From: Spirochaetaceae bacterium
GTDB taxonomy: Bacteria; Spirochaetota; Spirochaetia; Treponematales; Breznakiellaceae
Reading direction: 5' to 3'
Assembly: GCA_031283025.1 (NCBI GenBank)
Contig: JAITCP010000141.1
Span: 1-6,308 of the forward strand
DNA: 6,308 nucleotides
Shown: one piece after another, positions 5,465 to 6,308 of the stretch
How the letters are laid out: each line of letters opens with the position of its first letter
Position numbering within the stretch: position 1 is the stretch's first letter
Position numbers and translations under genes: made by a program
The notes under the pieces: generated by a model
Database searches by the model: none
Told to the model about the DNA's origin: nothing
Seen by the model: the letters and a program-made list of their open reading frames with translations, nothing else

Positions 5465-6308
5465 GCAGTTTTACCGTATCCGCCGGGGAATTGATCCTGA
5501 GGATTTTTTCCCCCTTCTATGCTTTTAAGCGCCGCTTTCCTCTGGCCGCTTATATCGTAAGCCGTTTTTGTACTATGGCGCTGATGCTGTTTATTCTGGG
5601 CTTTGCCGTCTTTGGCCTTATGGCGCTGGCCCCCGGCGACATTGTGGATCAGGTGATGATGCAGCAGCTTTTCACGGAGAACCAGGGGCGGATGAATATC
5701 AACCGGGAAGGGCTTAGGAAGGATCAACTGGAGGCCCAACGCAAGGCGCTGGGGCTGGATCAGCCATTTTATGTTCAGTACTTTAAATGGCTTAACCGGG
5801 TGTTTCTTCATGGCGATTTGGGGGTAAGCCTTATTTCCCGCGCGCCGGTTTCTTTTTTGATAGCGTCGCGGCTCCCCAACTCGATACTCCTTAATGTTAT
5901 CTCTCTTATACTGATCACGATTGTTTCGTTTATCCTGGGAGTGTACTTTTCCGCCAAAGCGGGAACCGGGGTAGACCTGGCGGTAAGTTTTTTTGCGCTG
6001 GTGCTTCACGCCTTTCCGGGGATACTCCTCCTTATACTGCTCCAGCTTTTTGCATCGCTTACGGGGCTCTTTCCCGTTACGGCTTATCCGCCGTTTCCCT
6101 TTGCGGAAGCGCCGGGGCGTTTTGTTTTTTCCTACGCCCATCATATCTTCCTTCCGCTACTTGCTTCGTTTTTGGGAGGAATCGGCGGGACCTTGCGGAT
6201 GATTAGGGCGACGATGCTGGATCAGCTGGGGCAGCCGTATATTACCAGCCTCCGCAGCCGGGGAATTGCCGAATGGCGGGTATACTTTAGCCATGCCTTC
6301 AGAAACAC
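5461..6308 (+). CDS. Oligopeptide ABC transporter permease (DppB/OppB-type), N-terminal part
   Basis: The reading frame is open from ATG 5461 to the right edge (282 residues) and is cut there by the window. It is an inner-membrane permease forming half of the peptide channel. An N-terminal extension of about 30 residues precedes the first membrane segment (about 37-57). The family motif LAPGD follows (56-60), then a periplasmic region containing LGLDQPFYVQYFKWL (97-111) and LHGDLGVSL (116-124). Further hydrophobic segments cover about 141-164, 172-200 and 228-245. The coupling (EAA-type) loop that contacts the ATPase begins around RMIRATMLDQ (246-255) and runs through RSRGIAEWRVYFSHAFRN (265-282). 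The loop between LAPGD and LGLDQP is somewhat longer than in typical DppB. The ATGA overlap with the binding protein implies translational coupling; the nearest GGAGG is 22 nt upstream, too far to serve directly. Confidence 0.93.
   Translation, partial: MSSFTVSAGELILRIFSPFYAFKRRFPLAAYIVSRFCTMALMLFILGFAVFGLMALAPGDIVDQVMMQQLFTENQGRMNINREGLRKDQLEAQRKALGLDQPFYVQYFKWLNRVFLHGDLGVSLISRAPVSFLIASRLPNSILLNVISLILITIVSFILGVYFSAKAGTGVDLAVSFFALVLHAFPGILLLILLQLFASLTGLFPVTAYPPFPFAEAPGRFVFSYAHHIFLPLLASFLGGIGGTLRMIRATMLDQLGQPYITSLRSRGIAEWRVYFSHAFRN

Noticed and set aside
5449..6144. 231-residue open frame on the minus strand opposite the permease
   Set aside because: Its product is a Lys/Arg/Gln-rich low-complexity string with no recognisable fold, and the plus-strand frame is a clear DppB-type permease.

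Overview
The window looks like ordinary chromosomal DNA of a moderate-GC bacterium, and my best guess is a host-associated spirochaete (Treponema-like). That guess rests on two lipoproteins with loose, spirochaete-style lipoboxes (IIS-C and FFS-C), a GH3 enzyme with an atypical catalytic loop, and a large oligopeptide-binding lipoprotein placed upstream of its permease. It is an inference from protein character, not an identification. No rRNA, tRNA, CRISPR array, phage gene or transposase is visible.

Region 1 (1-1660, minus strand) is a zinc-type metal uptake locus read right to left. It starts with a strong-looking promoter and a 100-residue membrane protein carrying a His/Cys cluster. Next comes a TroA/ZnuA-family metal-binding lipoprotein with a TTG start. 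Last is the ATP-binding subunit of the same ABC transporter, whose ATG directly follows the lipoprotein stop codon and which runs off the left edge. The membrane subunit is expected outside the window.

Region 2 (1720-2250, plus strand) is a single small flavodoxin gene with its own extended -10 promoter and a good Shine-Dalgarno. It is transcribed divergently from the metal locus.

Region 3 (2310-3571, minus strand) is an exported GH3 beta-N-acetylhexosaminidase-type enzyme. A small cluster of inverted and direct repeats lies over and beyond its 3' end.

Region 4 (3617-6308, plus strand) starts 45 bp from the GH3 gene and diverges from it. It encodes a 615-residue oligopeptide-binding lipoprotein (SBP family 5), followed with a 4-bp ATGA overlap by a DppB/OppB-type permease that is cut by the right edge. 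The GH3 enzyme may trim peptidoglycan or glycan fragments and the transporter may import peptides, so a shared role in cell-wall or nutrient scavenging is possible but unproven.

The most unusual signal is at gene starts. The GH3 gene and the peptide-binding gene each have a -10-like hexamer ending 6 nt before the start codon and no visible Shine-Dalgarno. The small zinc-locus gene looks similar, with a predicted leader of about 3 nt. All three are candidates for leaderless transcripts, while the metal-binding protein and flavodoxin genes have normal ribosome binding sites. I see no convincing new multi-gene system here.
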